A stretch of 64,000 nt of DNA from an uncultured Acidobacteriaceae bacterium. Lineage in GTDB: Bacteria > Acidobacteriota > Terriglobia > Terriglobales > Acidobacteriaceae. Location of the stretch: contig CALFMO010000009.1 in assembly GCA_937879855.1 (NCBI GenBank), forward strand, positions 248,001 through 312,000, read 5' to 3'. Made by a program: the position numbers and the translations under genes. Under the pieces are notes generated by a model. It saw nothing but the letters and a program-made list of their open reading frames with translations, was not told the origin of the DNA and did no database searches. Shown here piece after piece: positions 34,733-44,525 of the stretch; the first letter of the stretch is position 1, and every line of letters begins with the position of its first letter.

Positions 34733-36340
34733 TCAAACGGAAACGGGCACCCTTAACTTTTCCGATCTTTGGGAAGGGATGACAACCTCGACAATCGTAC
34801 CGGGGTTGGCATTGGCTAACCGCAAACTTCCGCCGAGTTCGGTCACACGCTGGCGCATTCCCCCAATCCCAACACCCAGGCTGTCTGGACGTAATTGAAT
34901 CACTTGTTCTTCGATTCCTTTACCGTCATCGCGCACCGTCACCTTGATCGCCCCATTGCTTTCCGCCAGGCTGATTGAGCCGTTGTGCGCGCCGGAATGG
35001 CGAAACATATTGGTCAAGGCCTCCTGGATAATGCGGAAAATTGCCGTTTCCAATTCCGGCTTCAGCCGGCTTAGATCGGGTGGATCAACTTCCAGGCGAA
35101 TCTCGATTCCGCTGCGCTCGGTTAAACCTTCAAGATACCAGCGGAGTGCAGAAATGAGTCCCACCTCATCCAGCAGAGGAGGGTGAAGAAGATGGGAGAT
35201 CGTCCGCACCTGTTGGATGGCGCGATCCACAAGGTGGCTTGCGTCCGCGGACGCTTGCTTCATGTAAGGGGATGAATCTTTCGCGAGAATTCCGTCAACG
35301 ATCATCTTGGCGGCGGCTAACTCTTGCCCCAAACCATCGTGAATTTCGCGGGCAATGCGGCGCCGTTCTTCATCTTGCATGGTCATCAGTCGACCGGAGA
35401 GCCGCCTCAGTTCCGCCGTTCGAACATCGACCATCCGTTCCAGTTCGATGGCGCTGTCACGGATAGACTGTTCCAACATTTTGCTGTCATGGATGTCGGA
35501 ACAAGTTCCATACCACTTGAGGATGCTCCCTTCGGGATCTCGAAGCGGAACTGCCCGCGCGCGGAACCACCGGTATTGCTGGTCCACGGCTCGGATACGG
35601 TATTCGGACTCATACGCTTGCCCAGACTGTACACAGCGCATCCACTCCGCCAAGCTTCGTTCTTTGTCATCAGGATGCAAATATTCCAGCCATCCAAGTC
35701 CCACTGCGGAACCGGCCGCAGCGCCCGTATATTCGTAAAACCTGCTGCTGATATAGTCTCGCGCGCCATCTGCTTGCCGGCTGAAAATAATATCGGGAGC
35801 GGTCTGCACGATGGCATCGAGCTCCTGGTTCTTCTGGGCCAGATCCGCATTAAGGCGCTGCAGCGCTACCGCCTTATGTTCTAGCTCCAGAGTCCGATCC
35901 GCGACCCGCTGCTCGAGTTCGTTATTCAGCCGTTCCAGTTGCAGCTTTTTCCGGTGAAGTTCCGCGAACACTCGAACTTTTGCCCGCAAGACTTCCGGGA
36001 CAATCGGAACAGAAAGATAATCGACCGCCCCGTGCTGGTAGCCCTTGAGGCGATCGAGATCGGTCAAATGCACGGCGGAAACGAAGATGATTGCAGTCTT
36101 CTGAAAGCGCGGATGCTGGCGAATGATCTCAGCGAGTTCGAAGCCGTCAATCTCCGGCATGCTTACATCCATCAATACGACGGCAACATCTGTCTTGAGC
36201 AACTTCTCGAGAGCATCCTTGGCGGAGGTCGCCTTGATGAGGTTTTCCCCCAGGTCGGCGAGGATGGCTTCGTAGCTGAGCAGTTTGCCCGGCTGGTCGT
36301 CGACCATGAGAATGTTGACTTCTTCGTGGACGCTCATCAT
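34733..36340 (-). CDS. Inverted hybrid kinase: REC-PAS-HisKA_3-HATPase
   Basis: The 535-residue soluble protein has an N-terminal receiver (about 7-125; D14/D15 and D58), a coiled coil (about 130-180), a PAS domain (about 178-290; DYISSRFYEYTG, WLEYLHPDD, RWFRARAVPL), then HisKA_3 with H334 in RRIAREIHDGLGQ and an HATPase domain. Its receiver is at the front, so the kinase is probably controlled by an upstream phosphorelay. The conserved receiver lysine in the DYLxKP motif is replaced (DYLSVP), which may change the switch. It is immediately downstream of the poly-HAMP kinase, same strand, 63 bases apart, so the two probably act together. Confidence 0.92.
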   Translation of the reverse strand: MMSVHEEVNILMVDDQPGKLLSYEAILADLGENLIKATSAKDALEKLLKTDVAVVLMDVSMPEIDGFELAEIIRQHPRFQKTAIIFVSAVHLTDLDRLKGYQHGAVDYLSVPIVPEVLRAKVRVFAELHRKKLQLERLNNELEQRVADRTLELEHKAVALQRLNADLAQKNQELDAIVQTAPDIIFSRQADGARDYISSRFYEYTGAAAGSAVGLGWLEYLHPDDKERSLAEWMRCVQSGQAYESEYRIRAVDQQYRWFRARAVPLRDPEGSILKWYGTCSDIHDSKMLEQSIRDSAIELERMVDVRTAELRRLSGRLMTMQDEERRRIAREIHDGLGQELAAAKMIVDGILAKDSSPYMKQASADASHLVDRAIQQVRTISHLLHPPLLDEVGLISALRWYLEGLTERSGIEIRLEVDPPDLSRLKPELETAIFRIIQEALTNMFRHSGAHNGSISLAESNGAIKVTVRDDGKGIEEQVIQLRPDSLGVGIGGMRQRVTELGGSLRLANANPGTIVEVVIPSQRSEKLRVPVSV

Positions 36341-36403
36341 CCTCTCAAGAACGCGCGGTACGGGGCGCGCCGCATCGCCTGATCTCGCACCTCGAACCGC
36401 TAC

Positions 36404-39400
36404 CTACCTGTGCAGCCACATACGCAGCGCCGAAAGCAGCTGCTCGGTGTTGACCGGCTTGGCCAGATATTCCGAAGCGCCTGCTTCCAGGCACTTTTCG
36501 CGATCGCCCTTCATGGCTTTCGCGGTCAGCGCAATAATCGGAAGCCTACGGAACGAAGGATTCTGCCGGATTACTTGCATGGTTGCATATCCGTCCATCT
36601 CGGGCATCATGATGTCCATCAAAACGATGGCGACATCAGGAGTTGACTCCAGCATCGAGATGGCTTCGCGGCCCGTTCCAGCTGTCAAGACCTGCATTCC
36701 GCGGCGTTCCAGCACGCTGCTGAGAGCGAAGATGTTGCGCATGTCGTCGTCGACGACCAGCACTTTCTTTCCGATCAAAGCCTCGTCGGACCGGTGCAAC
36801 CGATCCAACATCTTCTGTTTTTCTTGAGGAAGATCCGCCACCACACGATGCAGGAAAAGAGCAGTCTCATCCAGCAGCCGCTCGGGCGATTCCACGCCTT
36901 TCACGACCACACTGCGAGCCAGAGTGTGCAGGCGTGCATCTTCCTCAGGAGAGAGCTCCTTCCCGGTAAAGACGACGACCGGCAGATCAATCGCCGCAGG
37001 AATATCCCGCATGCGCTCCAGAATGTCGAAGCCACTCATATCGGGCAGTCGCAGGTCGAGCACGACGCAGTCGAACGACTCCTGGGTGACCTTGTCCAGC
37101 GCCTCACCGCCCGTGGCTGCAACCGTGACATCAATGTCGTTGTAGCCCAGCAGCTCGCGAATACTCAACTGCTCCGCAGGATTGTCTTCCACGATCAGAA
37201 GCCGCTTGCGACGCGGCGCCACATACTCTTTGATGCGCGATAGCGCCTGTTCGAGTTCTTCCGGATTGGACGGCTTGGTCACAAAGGCAAATGCACCTCG
37301 CGCCAGGCCGTGACGCCGGTCCTCATCGAGAGTCAGCATTTGCACGGGAATGTGCCGCGTGGCCGGATCTTGTTTTAAGTGATTGAGGACGGTCCAGCCC
37401 AGCATGTCGGGCAGGAACACATCCAGGGAAACCGCGGTAGGATGGAACTCGCGAGCCAATGCGAGTGCCTCCGAGCCCCGCAACGCTACCAGCACTTTGA
37501 ATCCCTTGTCCCGCGACAGATCGCAAAGGATGCGGGCATAGTGAGGGTCGTCTTCGACGATGAGAAGCACCACATCGTCAGGCTGCAGGTTATTTCGGTC
37601 GTCGGCAATCTGCTCGACCGGATGTTCCGACACGACGATGTTCGAAAGCTGAATCGGCATATCGGTCGACGCTGACCTTCGGTCCCCAAAAGTCAGTTTC
37701 GAAGCAGTCGGTCCAACATAAGTCAGCGGTAGATACAGCGTGAACGTGCTGCCTTGGCCGGGCGTGCTGCGCAACTGGATTTCGCCGCCCAGCAGGCTGG
37801 CGAGTTCGCGGCTGATCGCCAGGCCCAACCCGGTGCCTCCGTATTTTCGGCTGGTGCTGGCATCTGCCTGTTGGAAGGCCTCGAAGATGATGCGTTGTTT
37901 ATCGAGCGCGATTCCGATGCCGGAATCGGTGACCTCGAAGGCGACCACCGACGCCGCACCGCTGAGAATCGGATGATCCTCGCTCCATCCTTTCTGCGCG
38001 ACCGATACCGCCAGACGTACCGAACCGTGCTCGGTGAACTTGAACGCGTTCGATAACAAATTCTTCAGCACCTGTTGCAGACGCTTCGAGTCCGTCACCA
38101 GGCTGCGAGTGAGATGCGGATCGGAATGCACCTCGAACGCAAGCTTCCTGTTCTCCGCTTCGTGCCGGAAGGGCCGGGCCACCATTTCGAGCAGGTTGGC
38201 GAAGAAGACTTCCTCCGCCTCCACCGACACTGTGCCCGACTCGATCTTCGACAGATCGAGAATGTCGCTGATCAGATTCAGCAAGTCAGTTCCCGCGCCG
38301 TGAATGGTGCGCGCGAACTCAACCTGCTTGGGCGTCAGGTTGTGATCGGGATTTTCGCTGAGCTGCTGGCCCAGCACCAGAATGCTGTTCAGCGGGGTCC
38401 GCAACTCGTGCGACATGTTAGCCAGGAATTCCGACTTGTACTTGGAAGTCAGCGCAAGTTCTTTTGCTTTCTCTTCCAGTGCGCGGCGGGCCTGCTCGAT
38501 TTCCTGGTTCTTGCGTTCCACTTCCACGTTCTGCTCGGCCAACTGTTGTGCTTTTTGCGCTAGCTGTTCGTTGGTCTGTTGCAATTCTTTCTGCTGGGTC
38601 TGAAGTTCTGCGGCCAGCTGCTGCGACTGTTTGAGCAGGCCTTCCGTCTGCATCGTGGCCTCAATGCTGTTCAGCACGATGCCGATGCTGGCGGTCAGTT
38701 GCTCGAGGAAAGCCAGGTGCGACGCGGTAAAGGCATTCAACGAGGCCAGCTCAATCACTGCCTTGACCCGGTCTTCGAAGAGCACGGGCAGGACGATGAC
38801 ATTGCGGGGAACCGATTCAAATAATCCGGAGCGAATCGGAATTGTTTTTTCCGGCAAATCCGCAATCAGCATACGGCGCTTTTCTGCCGCAACTTGACCA
38901 ATCAGTCCTTCGCCGATCTTCAGGCGGCGCAGGTGCCCGCTCTCGCCGTCGTCGGCAAAGGCCGACAACATCACCATGCCTGCAGATTCTTCCGTTTCCA
39001 TCTGGTAGATCACGCCCTGCTGCGCGTTCACCAGCGGTGCGAGCTCCGAAAGCAACATGCGGCCCACGGTCGCCAGATCGCGCTGCCCCTGCAACATTCC
39101 GGTAAAGCGCGCCAGGTTGGTCTTGAGCCAGTCTTGCTCGGTGTTGCGATCGGTCGTAAGGCGGAGGTTATCAATCATCGTATTGATGTTGTCTTTCAAC
39201 TCCGCCACTTCGCCGCTGGCTTCGACTTGAATGGACCGAGTCAAGTCGCCTTTCGTCACGGCCGTTGCGACTTCCGCAATGGCGCGGACCTGGTTGGTCA
39301 GGTTATCGGCCAACAGGTTCACGTTGCCCGTCAGGTCTTTCCACGTGCCTGAGGCGCCGGGCACGTTAGCCTGGCCGCCGAGGCGGCCTTCCACACCGAC

Positions 39401-42400
39401 TTCGCGAGCGACTGTCGTGACCTGATCGGCAAACGTGGCCAGCGTTCGAGTCATGTTGTTGATGGTTTCTGCCAGGGCAGCGACTTCGCCCTTCGCATTC
39501 ACCGTCAGTTTCTGTGTGAGATCTCCGTTGGCGACCGCTGTCACAACCTTGACGATACCGCGCACTTGCTCGGTCAGGTTGACCGCCATGACGTTGACGT
39601 TGTCGGTGAGATCCTTCCACGTTCCGGCGACGCCGGGCACTTTCGCCTGGCCACCCAGCTTGCCATCGGTGCCGACTTCGCGCGCCACGCGGGTGACTTC
39701 GGCGGCGAACGCGTTGAGCTGGTCCACCATTGTGTTGATGGTGTTCTTGAGTTCGAGAATTTCGCCTTTCACGTCGACCGTGATTTTGCGCGACAAGTCG
39801 CCGCGGGCCACAGCCGTCGTCACTTCGGCGATGTTACGCACCTGAGCCGTAAGGTTGCCGGCCATGGCGTTCACGGAGTCCGTGAGATCTTTCCAGGTAC
39901 CAGCAACGCCCGGGACGTTTGCCTGTCCACCCAGGCGGCCTTCGGAACCGACTTCGCGGGCCACGCGGGTGACTTCGGCGGCGAACGAGCGTAACTGCTC
40001 GACCATCGTGTTCAGCGTTTCTTTCAGCTGCAAGATTTCGCCGCGCACGTCCACCGTGATTTTCTTCGACAAGTCGCCAGTAGCAATTGCCGTTGCCACC
40101 TCAGCAATGTTTCGAACCTGACCAGTCAGGTTGCTGGCCATGAAGTTCACGTTGTCAGTGAGATCCTTCCACGTTCCCGCGACTCCAGGCACCTGCGCTT
40201 GGCCACCGAGTTTTCCGTCGGTACCGACCTCGCGGGCCACGCGCGTTACTTCGCCGGCGAATGCGTTCAGCTGGTCCACCATCGTGTTGATGGTGTTCTT
40301 GAGCTCGAGGATTTCGCCTTTCACGTCGACCGTGATTTTGCGGGACAAATCGCCGCGGGCCACAGCCGTCGTAACTTCGGCGATGTTTCGCACCTGGCCA
40401 GTCAGGTTGCCGGCCATGGAGTTCACCGAGTCCGTGAGATCCTTCCACGTACCGGCGACGCCCGGCACCTGTGCCTGTCCGCCGAGTTTTCCTTCGGAAC
40501 CCACTTCGCGGGCCACGCGGGTTACTTCGGCTGCGAACGCGTTGAGCTGGTCCACCATCGTGTTGATGGTTTCCTTGAGCAACAGAATTTCGCCGCTCAC
40601 GTTCACCGTGATTTTCTTCGACAAGTCACCGCTAGCGATAGCGGTCGATACCTCGGCAATGTTACGTACTTGGCCAGTCAAGTTGCTGGCCATCGAGTTC
40701 ACGGAGTCGGTAAGGTCTTTCCACGTTCCGCCGACGCCGGGCACGAGTGCTTGTCCGCCGAGTTTGCCGTCGGTTCCGACTTCGCGGGCCACGCGCGTAA
40801 CTTCTGACGCGAATGACCGCAGCTGATCCACCATCGTGTTGATGGTGTCTTTCAGTTCGAGAATTTCGCCTTTCACGTCGACCGTAATCTTGCGCGACAG
40901 ATCGCCGCGGGCCACGGCCGTTGCCACTTCCGCGATGTTACGAACTTGTCCGGTCAGGTTGCTGGCCATGAAGTTCACGTTGTCGGTGAGATCCTTCCAC
41001 GTTCCGGCGACGCCGGGCACTTGCGCCTGGCCGCCCAACTTTCCTTCCGTTCCCACTTCGCGTGCCACGCGCGTTACTTCGCCAGCGAATGCGTTGAGCT
41101 GGTCCACCATCGTGTTGATGGTGTTCTTGAGTTCGAGAATTTCGCCTTTCACGTCGACCGTGATTTTGCGCGACAAATCGCCGCGGGCCACAGCCGTCGT
41201 GACTTCGGCGATGTTACGCACCTGGCCAGTCAGGTTGCCGGCCATGGAGTTTACCGAGTCGGTGAGATCCTTCCACGTTCCGGCGACGCCGGGGACGTTG
41301 GCTTGTCCGCCCAACCTTCCCTCGGTACCGACTTCGCGAGCGACGCGGGTCACTTCGCCAGCGAACCGGTTCAGCTGGTCGACCATCGTGTTGAGAGTTT
41401 CTTTCAACTGGAGGATTTCGCCGCGCACGTCGACCGTGATCTTGCGCGACAAGTCGCCGCTGGCAATGGCCGTTGCGACTTCCGCGATGTTTCGCACCTG
41501 GCCAGTCAGGTTGCTGGCCATGAAGTTGACGTTGTCAGTAAGGTCCTTCCACGTACCGCCGACGCCGGGCACTTGCGCCTGGCCGCCCAACTTTCCTTCC
41601 GTTCCCACTTCGCGAGCCACGCGCGTTACTTCACCAGCGAACGCGTTGAGCTGGTCCACCATCGTGTTGATGGTGTCTTTCAATTCCAGAATTTCGCCTT
41701 TCACATCGACCGTGATCTTGCGCGACAGATCGCCGCGGGCCACAGCCGTCGTGACCTCGGCGATGTTACGTACTTGGGCCGTCAGGTTTCCGGCCATTGC
41801 GTTCACAGAGTCGGTGAGATCTTTCCACGTACCGGCGACGCCGGGCACAACCGCCTGGCCGCCGAGCTTACCGTCCGTGCCGACTTCGCGGGCTACGCGG
41901 GTCACTTCCGATGCGAACGATCGCAACTGGTCCACCATCGTGTTGATGGCTTCTTTGAGCTGGAGAATTTCGCCGCGCACATCGACCGTGATCTTGCGCG
42001 AAAGGTCGCCGCTGGCCACGGCCGTGGCGACTTCCGCGATATTGCGCACCTGGCCAGTCAGGTTGCTGGCCATGAGGTTCACGTTATCGGTGAGGTCTTT
42101 CCAGGTACCGGCGACATCGGGCACTTGCGCCTGGCCGCCCAACTTTCCTTCCGTTCCCACTTCGCGCGCCACGCGCGTCACTTCAGCCGTGAACACGCCC
42201 AGTTGCTGAATCATGGTGTTGACGAGATTCGCGGACCGCAAAAACTCGCCTTCCAGGGGACGGCCGTCGACATCGAGGCGAACGGTCTGAGTAAGATCGC
42301 CCTGCGCAACTGCCGCGATGGCGCGGGTGACCTCGGCTGTGGGGCGGAGCAGGTCTTCCACCAGCGTGTTGACCGAGACTTCCATCTCGCCCCATGCGCC

Positions 42401-42742
42401 TCTGGATTCATGGAACCGCGTCCGCTCTCGCGTCTTGCCTTGCTTGCCGACTACCTGGCCGACGCGTTTCAGTTCCTGCGCCATGTGCTGGTTGGCGGCG
42501 ACAATGTCGTTAAACGTGTCGGCCACTTTCCCGGCCAGTCCTACCCACGTGCCCGGCAACCGCACGGTGAAGTCTCCATCGCGCATGCTCTGCAGGCTGG
42601 TCAGTATGACGGTCAGGTCAAGGGATCCATCGGAGTCCTTCGGTTTCCCATTGTTGGCTTTCCCTCCGTTGTTCTTGGCCATGGAGGGTGGAAGGTTTTC
42701 AGGACTGTTCGGCGCAATTTCGTTAAGCGAGCTTCTTTTCAT
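36404..42742 (-). CDS. Giant cytosolic poly-HAMP hybrid histidine kinase, Nik1/Os-1-like
   Basis: The 2112-residue protein has no membrane helix. Order: about 13 HAMP units (residues about 40-1200), eleven of them linked by repeats of 92 residues with GTWKDLT and GGQA; GAF (about 1212-1370); coiled coil; HisKA with H1445 in FLANMSHELRTPLNS; HATPase (about 1550-1680); and three receivers (about 1717-1838, 1845-1968, 1990-2112; D2043 in the last). The HAMP array closely resembles that of fungal group III osmosensing kinases. It probably feeds the adjacent REC-PAS kinase. ATG 42742 with GGGAG upstream is preferred over the open frame to 42796. Confidence 0.95.
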   Translation of the reverse strand: MKRSSLNEIAPNSPENLPPSMAKNNGGKANNGKPKDSDGSLDLTVILTSLQSMRDGDFTVRLPGTWVGLAGKVADTFNDIVAANQHMAQELKRVGQVVGKQGKTRERTRFHESRGAWGEMEVSVNTLVEDLLRPTAEVTRAIAAVAQGDLTQTVRLDVDGRPLEGEFLRSANLVNTMIQQLGVFTAEVTRVAREVGTEGKLGGQAQVPDVAGTWKDLTDNVNLMASNLTGQVRNIAEVATAVASGDLSRKITVDVRGEILQLKEAINTMVDQLRSFASEVTRVAREVGTDGKLGGQAVVPGVAGTWKDLTDSVNAMAGNLTAQVRNIAEVTTAVARGDLSRKITVDVKGEILELKDTINTMVDQLNAFAGEVTRVAREVGTEGKLGGQAQVPGVGGTWKDLTDNVNFMASNLTGQVRNIAEVATAIASGDLSRKITVDVRGEILQLKETLNTMVDQLNRFAGEVTRVAREVGTEGRLGGQANVPGVAGTWKDLTDSVNSMAGNLTGQVRNIAEVTTAVARGDLSRKITVDVKGEILELKNTINTMVDQLNAFAGEVTRVAREVGTEGKLGGQAQVPGVAGTWKDLTDNVNFMASNLTGQVRNIAEVATAVARGDLSRKITVDVKGEILELKDTINTMVDQLRSFASEVTRVAREVGTDGKLGGQALVPGVGGTWKDLTDSVNSMASNLTGQVRNIAEVSTAIASGDLSKKITVNVSGEILLLKETINTMVDQLNAFAAEVTRVAREVGSEGKLGGQAQVPGVAGTWKDLTDSVNSMAGNLTGQVRNIAEVTTAVARGDLSRKITVDVKGEILELKNTINTMVDQLNAFAGEVTRVAREVGTDGKLGGQAQVPGVAGTWKDLTDNVNFMASNLTGQVRNIAEVATAIATGDLSKKITVDVRGEILQLKETLNTMVEQLRSFAAEVTRVAREVGSEGRLGGQANVPGVAGTWKDLTDSVNAMAGNLTAQVRNIAEVTTAVARGDLSRKITVDVKGEILELKNTINTMVDQLNAFAAEVTRVAREVGTDGKLGGQAKVPGVAGTWKDLTDNVNVMAVNLTEQVRGIVKVVTAVANGDLTQKLTVNAKGEVAALAETINNMTRTLATFADQVTTVAREVGVEGRLGGQANVPGASGTWKDLTGNVNLLADNLTNQVRAIAEVATAVTKGDLTRSIQVEASGEVAELKDNINTMIDNLRLTTDRNTEQDWLKTNLARFTGMLQGQRDLATVGRMLLSELAPLVNAQQGVIYQMETEESAGMVMLSAFADDGESGHLRRLKIGEGLIGQVAAEKRRMLIADLPEKTIPIRSGLFESVPRNVIVLPVLFEDRVKAVIELASLNAFTASHLAFLEQLTASIGIVLNSIEATMQTEGLLKQSQQLAAELQTQQKELQQTNEQLAQKAQQLAEQNVEVERKNQEIEQARRALEEKAKELALTSKYKSEFLANMSHELRTPLNSILVLGQQLSENPDHNLTPKQVEFARTIHGAGTDLLNLISDILDLSKIESGTVSVEAEEVFFANLLEMVARPFRHEAENRKLAFEVHSDPHLTRSLVTDSKRLQQVLKNLLSNAFKFTEHGSVRLAVSVAQKGWSEDHPILSGAASVVAFEVTDSGIGIALDKQRIIFEAFQQADASTSRKYGGTGLGLAISRELASLLGGEIQLRSTPGQGSTFTLYLPLTYVGPTASKLTFGDRRSASTDMPIQLSNIVVSEHPVEQIADDRNNLQPDDVVLLIVEDDPHYARILCDLSRDKGFKVLVALRGSEALALAREFHPTAVSLDVFLPDMLGWTVLNHLKQDPATRHIPVQMLTLDEDRRHGLARGAFAFVTKPSNPEELEQALSRIKEYVAPRRKRLLIVEDNPAEQLSIRELLGYNDIDVTVAATGGEALDKVTQESFDCVVLDLRLPDMSGFDILERMRDIPAAIDLPVVVFTGKELSPEEDARLHTLARSVVVKGVESPERLLDETALFLHRVVADLPQEKQKMLDRLHRSDEALIGKKVLVVDDDMRNIFALSSVLERRGMQVLTAGTGREAISMLESTPDVAIVLMDIMMPEMDGYATMQVIRQNPSFRRLPIIALTAKAMKGDREKCLEAGASEYLAKPVNTEQLLSALRMWLHR
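39160..42190 (-). repeat. Tandem 276-base HAMP-coding repeats
   Basis: Eleven direct repeats of 276 bases (92 codons) encode the HAMP-linker units; boundaries are approximate. Some units are almost identical in DNA, for example around 39714-39845 and 41094-41225, five units (1380 bases) apart, with very few mismatches. Units alternate between two kinds (linker DNVN with core VRGEILQ, and linker DSVN with core VKGEILE), imperfectly in the middle. Confidence 0.9.
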
Positions 42743-43145
42743 GGTCTCTCCCGAAAAAAAGAGGAGTAGTGCGAATGGTGATGCTGCGTCCGGCAACCAG
42801 TCTTAATCGAATCGGATTGATGCGCAGGCATATCGCTTTGTCGACGACTGGTCGAGCACACTTTGGGGAGGTGCGAATCTCAGCAGACACAGGCAAGCAA
42901 GAGCGCGCCCCGGATCGCGTTCGGGCTGCCTGAATTTCTACCCTTTATTGGTACCACGAACCCCGGACGACCGAACCTAAGGTATTTCCTGTAGTAACCC
43001 AGCCGGGAGGACCCATCCCTACTGGTGTTTGCGTGATTTAAAGTCGAACCCGCTTCAGGCGCAACCTCTTGAGCCGCTTCAATCTCTAAGCAAAGCCGTC
43101 GGACACTCGGCTGGGGCTTGTCAAGACCACGATGATTCCACCGGG
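42743..43145. other. Divergent intergenic region, 403 bases
   Basis: The region contains the promoters of the poly-HAMP kinase (minus) and the GT2 gene (plus). The GT2 frame is open from TTG 43029 but its first 39 codons do not look coding. No clear palindrome longer than TGGTACCA (about 42951) was seen. Confidence 0.5.
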
Positions 43146-43973
43146 ATGGGCGTAAAAACTGAAAAATGCAAGGTGAAATCTATTTTGAATACTACTTACA
43201 ACATCAGCATTGTTATCCCCGCTTACAACGAGGAGCCCCGATTGGGCCCCACTCTCAACCGAGTTTTGGATTTTGTTCGCCGGCAGGGCTGGGACGCCGA
43301 AGTGATTGTAGTCGATGATGGATCTCGCGATCGTACCGCCGATCTCGTTAGAGAGTATGCCCAGAACAATGCGATTTTGCGTCTAGTTCAAAATGAGGGC
43401 AACCGCGGCAAAGGCTACAGCGTGCGCAACGGAGTGCTGAATGCGCGCGGCAGCATCGTCCTGTTTACCGACGCGGATCTATCCTCTCCCATCGAAGAAG
43501 CAACGAAACTCATCGAAGCGATCGAGGCCGGTGCGGACATTGCGATCGGATCGCGTTGGATGCGAAGCGAGTTGCAAACCAAACGCCAATCTGTGGCCCG
43601 ACAGGTCCTGGGCAGGGTCTTCAATCTGCTGCTGCGAATAGTCCTCAGGCTGGATTTCAAGGACACCCAGTGCGGGTTTAAGGCTTTCCGGCGGCGAGCC
43701 GCATTGGCTGTCTTCCCTCTGCAAAGAATCGAGCGTTGGGGTTTCGATCCAGAAATTCTTTTCCTCGCCGATCGAGCTGGCTTCAAGACAGTGGAAGTGC
43801 CCGTGCGCTGGGGACACGACAATGGAACCCGGATCAATCCAGTTGCGGACGGGGCACGCATGGTCGCCGATATGCTGCGCATCCGTTGGTACTCGGTATC
43901 TGGCAAGTACGCCGACAGGGTGGGAGTTAGCGTGGCGCGCACGGCGAATGCGAGCCAGCGTCCGCGTACCTGA
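43146..43973 (+). CDS. GT2 glycosyltransferase, dolichol-phosphate-sugar-synthase type
   Basis: The 275-residue protein is a GT-A glycosyltransferase with SIVIPAYNEEPRL, EVIVVDDGSRDRT, the metal-binding motif FTDADLSSP and a C-terminal DTQCGFKAFRR segment, typical of DPM1/Alg5-like enzymes that transfer a sugar to a polyprenyl phosphate. It has no C-terminal membrane helices, so it resembles DPM1 of the soluble type. ATG 43146 is the first in-frame ATG; the ribosome binding site is weak. The lipid-linked sugar could feed a GT-C enzyme such as the protein at 9004-10752 (inference). Confidence 0.88.
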   Translation: MGVKTEKCKVKSILNTTYNISIVIPAYNEEPRLGPTLNRVLDFVRRQGWDAEVIVVDDGSRDRTADLVREYAQNNAILRLVQNEGNRGKGYSVRNGVLNARGSIVLFTDADLSSPIEEATKLIEAIEAGADIAIGSRWMRSELQTKRQSVARQVLGRVFNLLLRIVLRLDFKDTQCGFKAFRRRAALAVFPLQRIERWGFDPEILFLADRAGFKTVEVPVRWGHDNGTRINPVADGARMVADMLRIRWYSVSGKYADRVGVSVARTANASQRPRT

Positions 43974-44096
43974 ACCGACCACAAAAGAGCTACGGGTATT
44001 CAGCAACTGAACTAGATACCTGACCTGATGCCGGAGCTAGCGACGCATCTCTATGCTCGATTGAGTGGAAAGTCTAACCACTTCAGGAGTGACGAA

Positions 44097-44501
44097 ATGA
44101 AGCGAACGTCCGGTTTTCGAAGTCTTTTAATGGCCGGCTTTCTAGTGCTGGGTTGCGGAGCGCTGGGAATGGCCCAGGATTCGCCCGCGCAAAATCCTGC
44201 CTCTGACAACACAAAAATGAATCAGCGGGATCGGAATCCCAACGAACCGACGGCGGATCAGCAGCAGAACAATCGTTCGGACCGTGACATCACGCAGCAG
44301 GTGCGGAAGGCGATCCTAGCAGACAAAAGCTTCTCCACTTATGCACACAACATAAAGGTAATTACCCAAAACGGCCAAGTCACGCTGAAAGGGCCGGTCC
44401 GCTCGGAAGAAGAGAAGCATGCCGTCGAAGCCAAAGCCGCGGAAGTTGCTGGCGAGGGCAAAGTCAACAGCGAATTGACGGTCAAACCGAAAAGCGAATA
44501 A
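44097..44501 (+). CDS. Exported BON-domain protein
   Basis: The 134-residue protein has a signal peptide (ending GMAQ), a polar linker rich in Asn/Asp/Gln and one BON domain (about 62-132; VRKAILADKSFSTYAHNIKV and GQVTLKGPVRSEEEKHAVE). It is likely periplasmic and membrane- or peptidoglycan-associated, like OsmY. AGGAG precedes ATG 44097; the frame is open from 44028. It is the first of a run of stress-type genes (YflT-like, ferritin-like) on the plus strand, with short gaps. Confidence 0.87.
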   Translation: MKRTSGFRSLLMAGFLVLGCGALGMAQDSPAQNPASDNTKMNQRDRNPNEPTADQQQNNRSDRDITQQVRKAILADKSFSTYAHNIKVITQNGQVTLKGPVRSEEEKHAVEAKAAEVAGEGKVNSELTVKPKSE

Positions 44502-44525
44502 TTCAAAAACCAAGGAGATTTCATC

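Noticed and set aside
40836..42769. Long plus-strand frames (457 and 607 residues) inside the poly-HAMP kinase gene
   Set aside because: They are antisense reading of the 276-base repeats; repeated DNA keeps these frames open. They lack ribosome binding sites and any protein motif.
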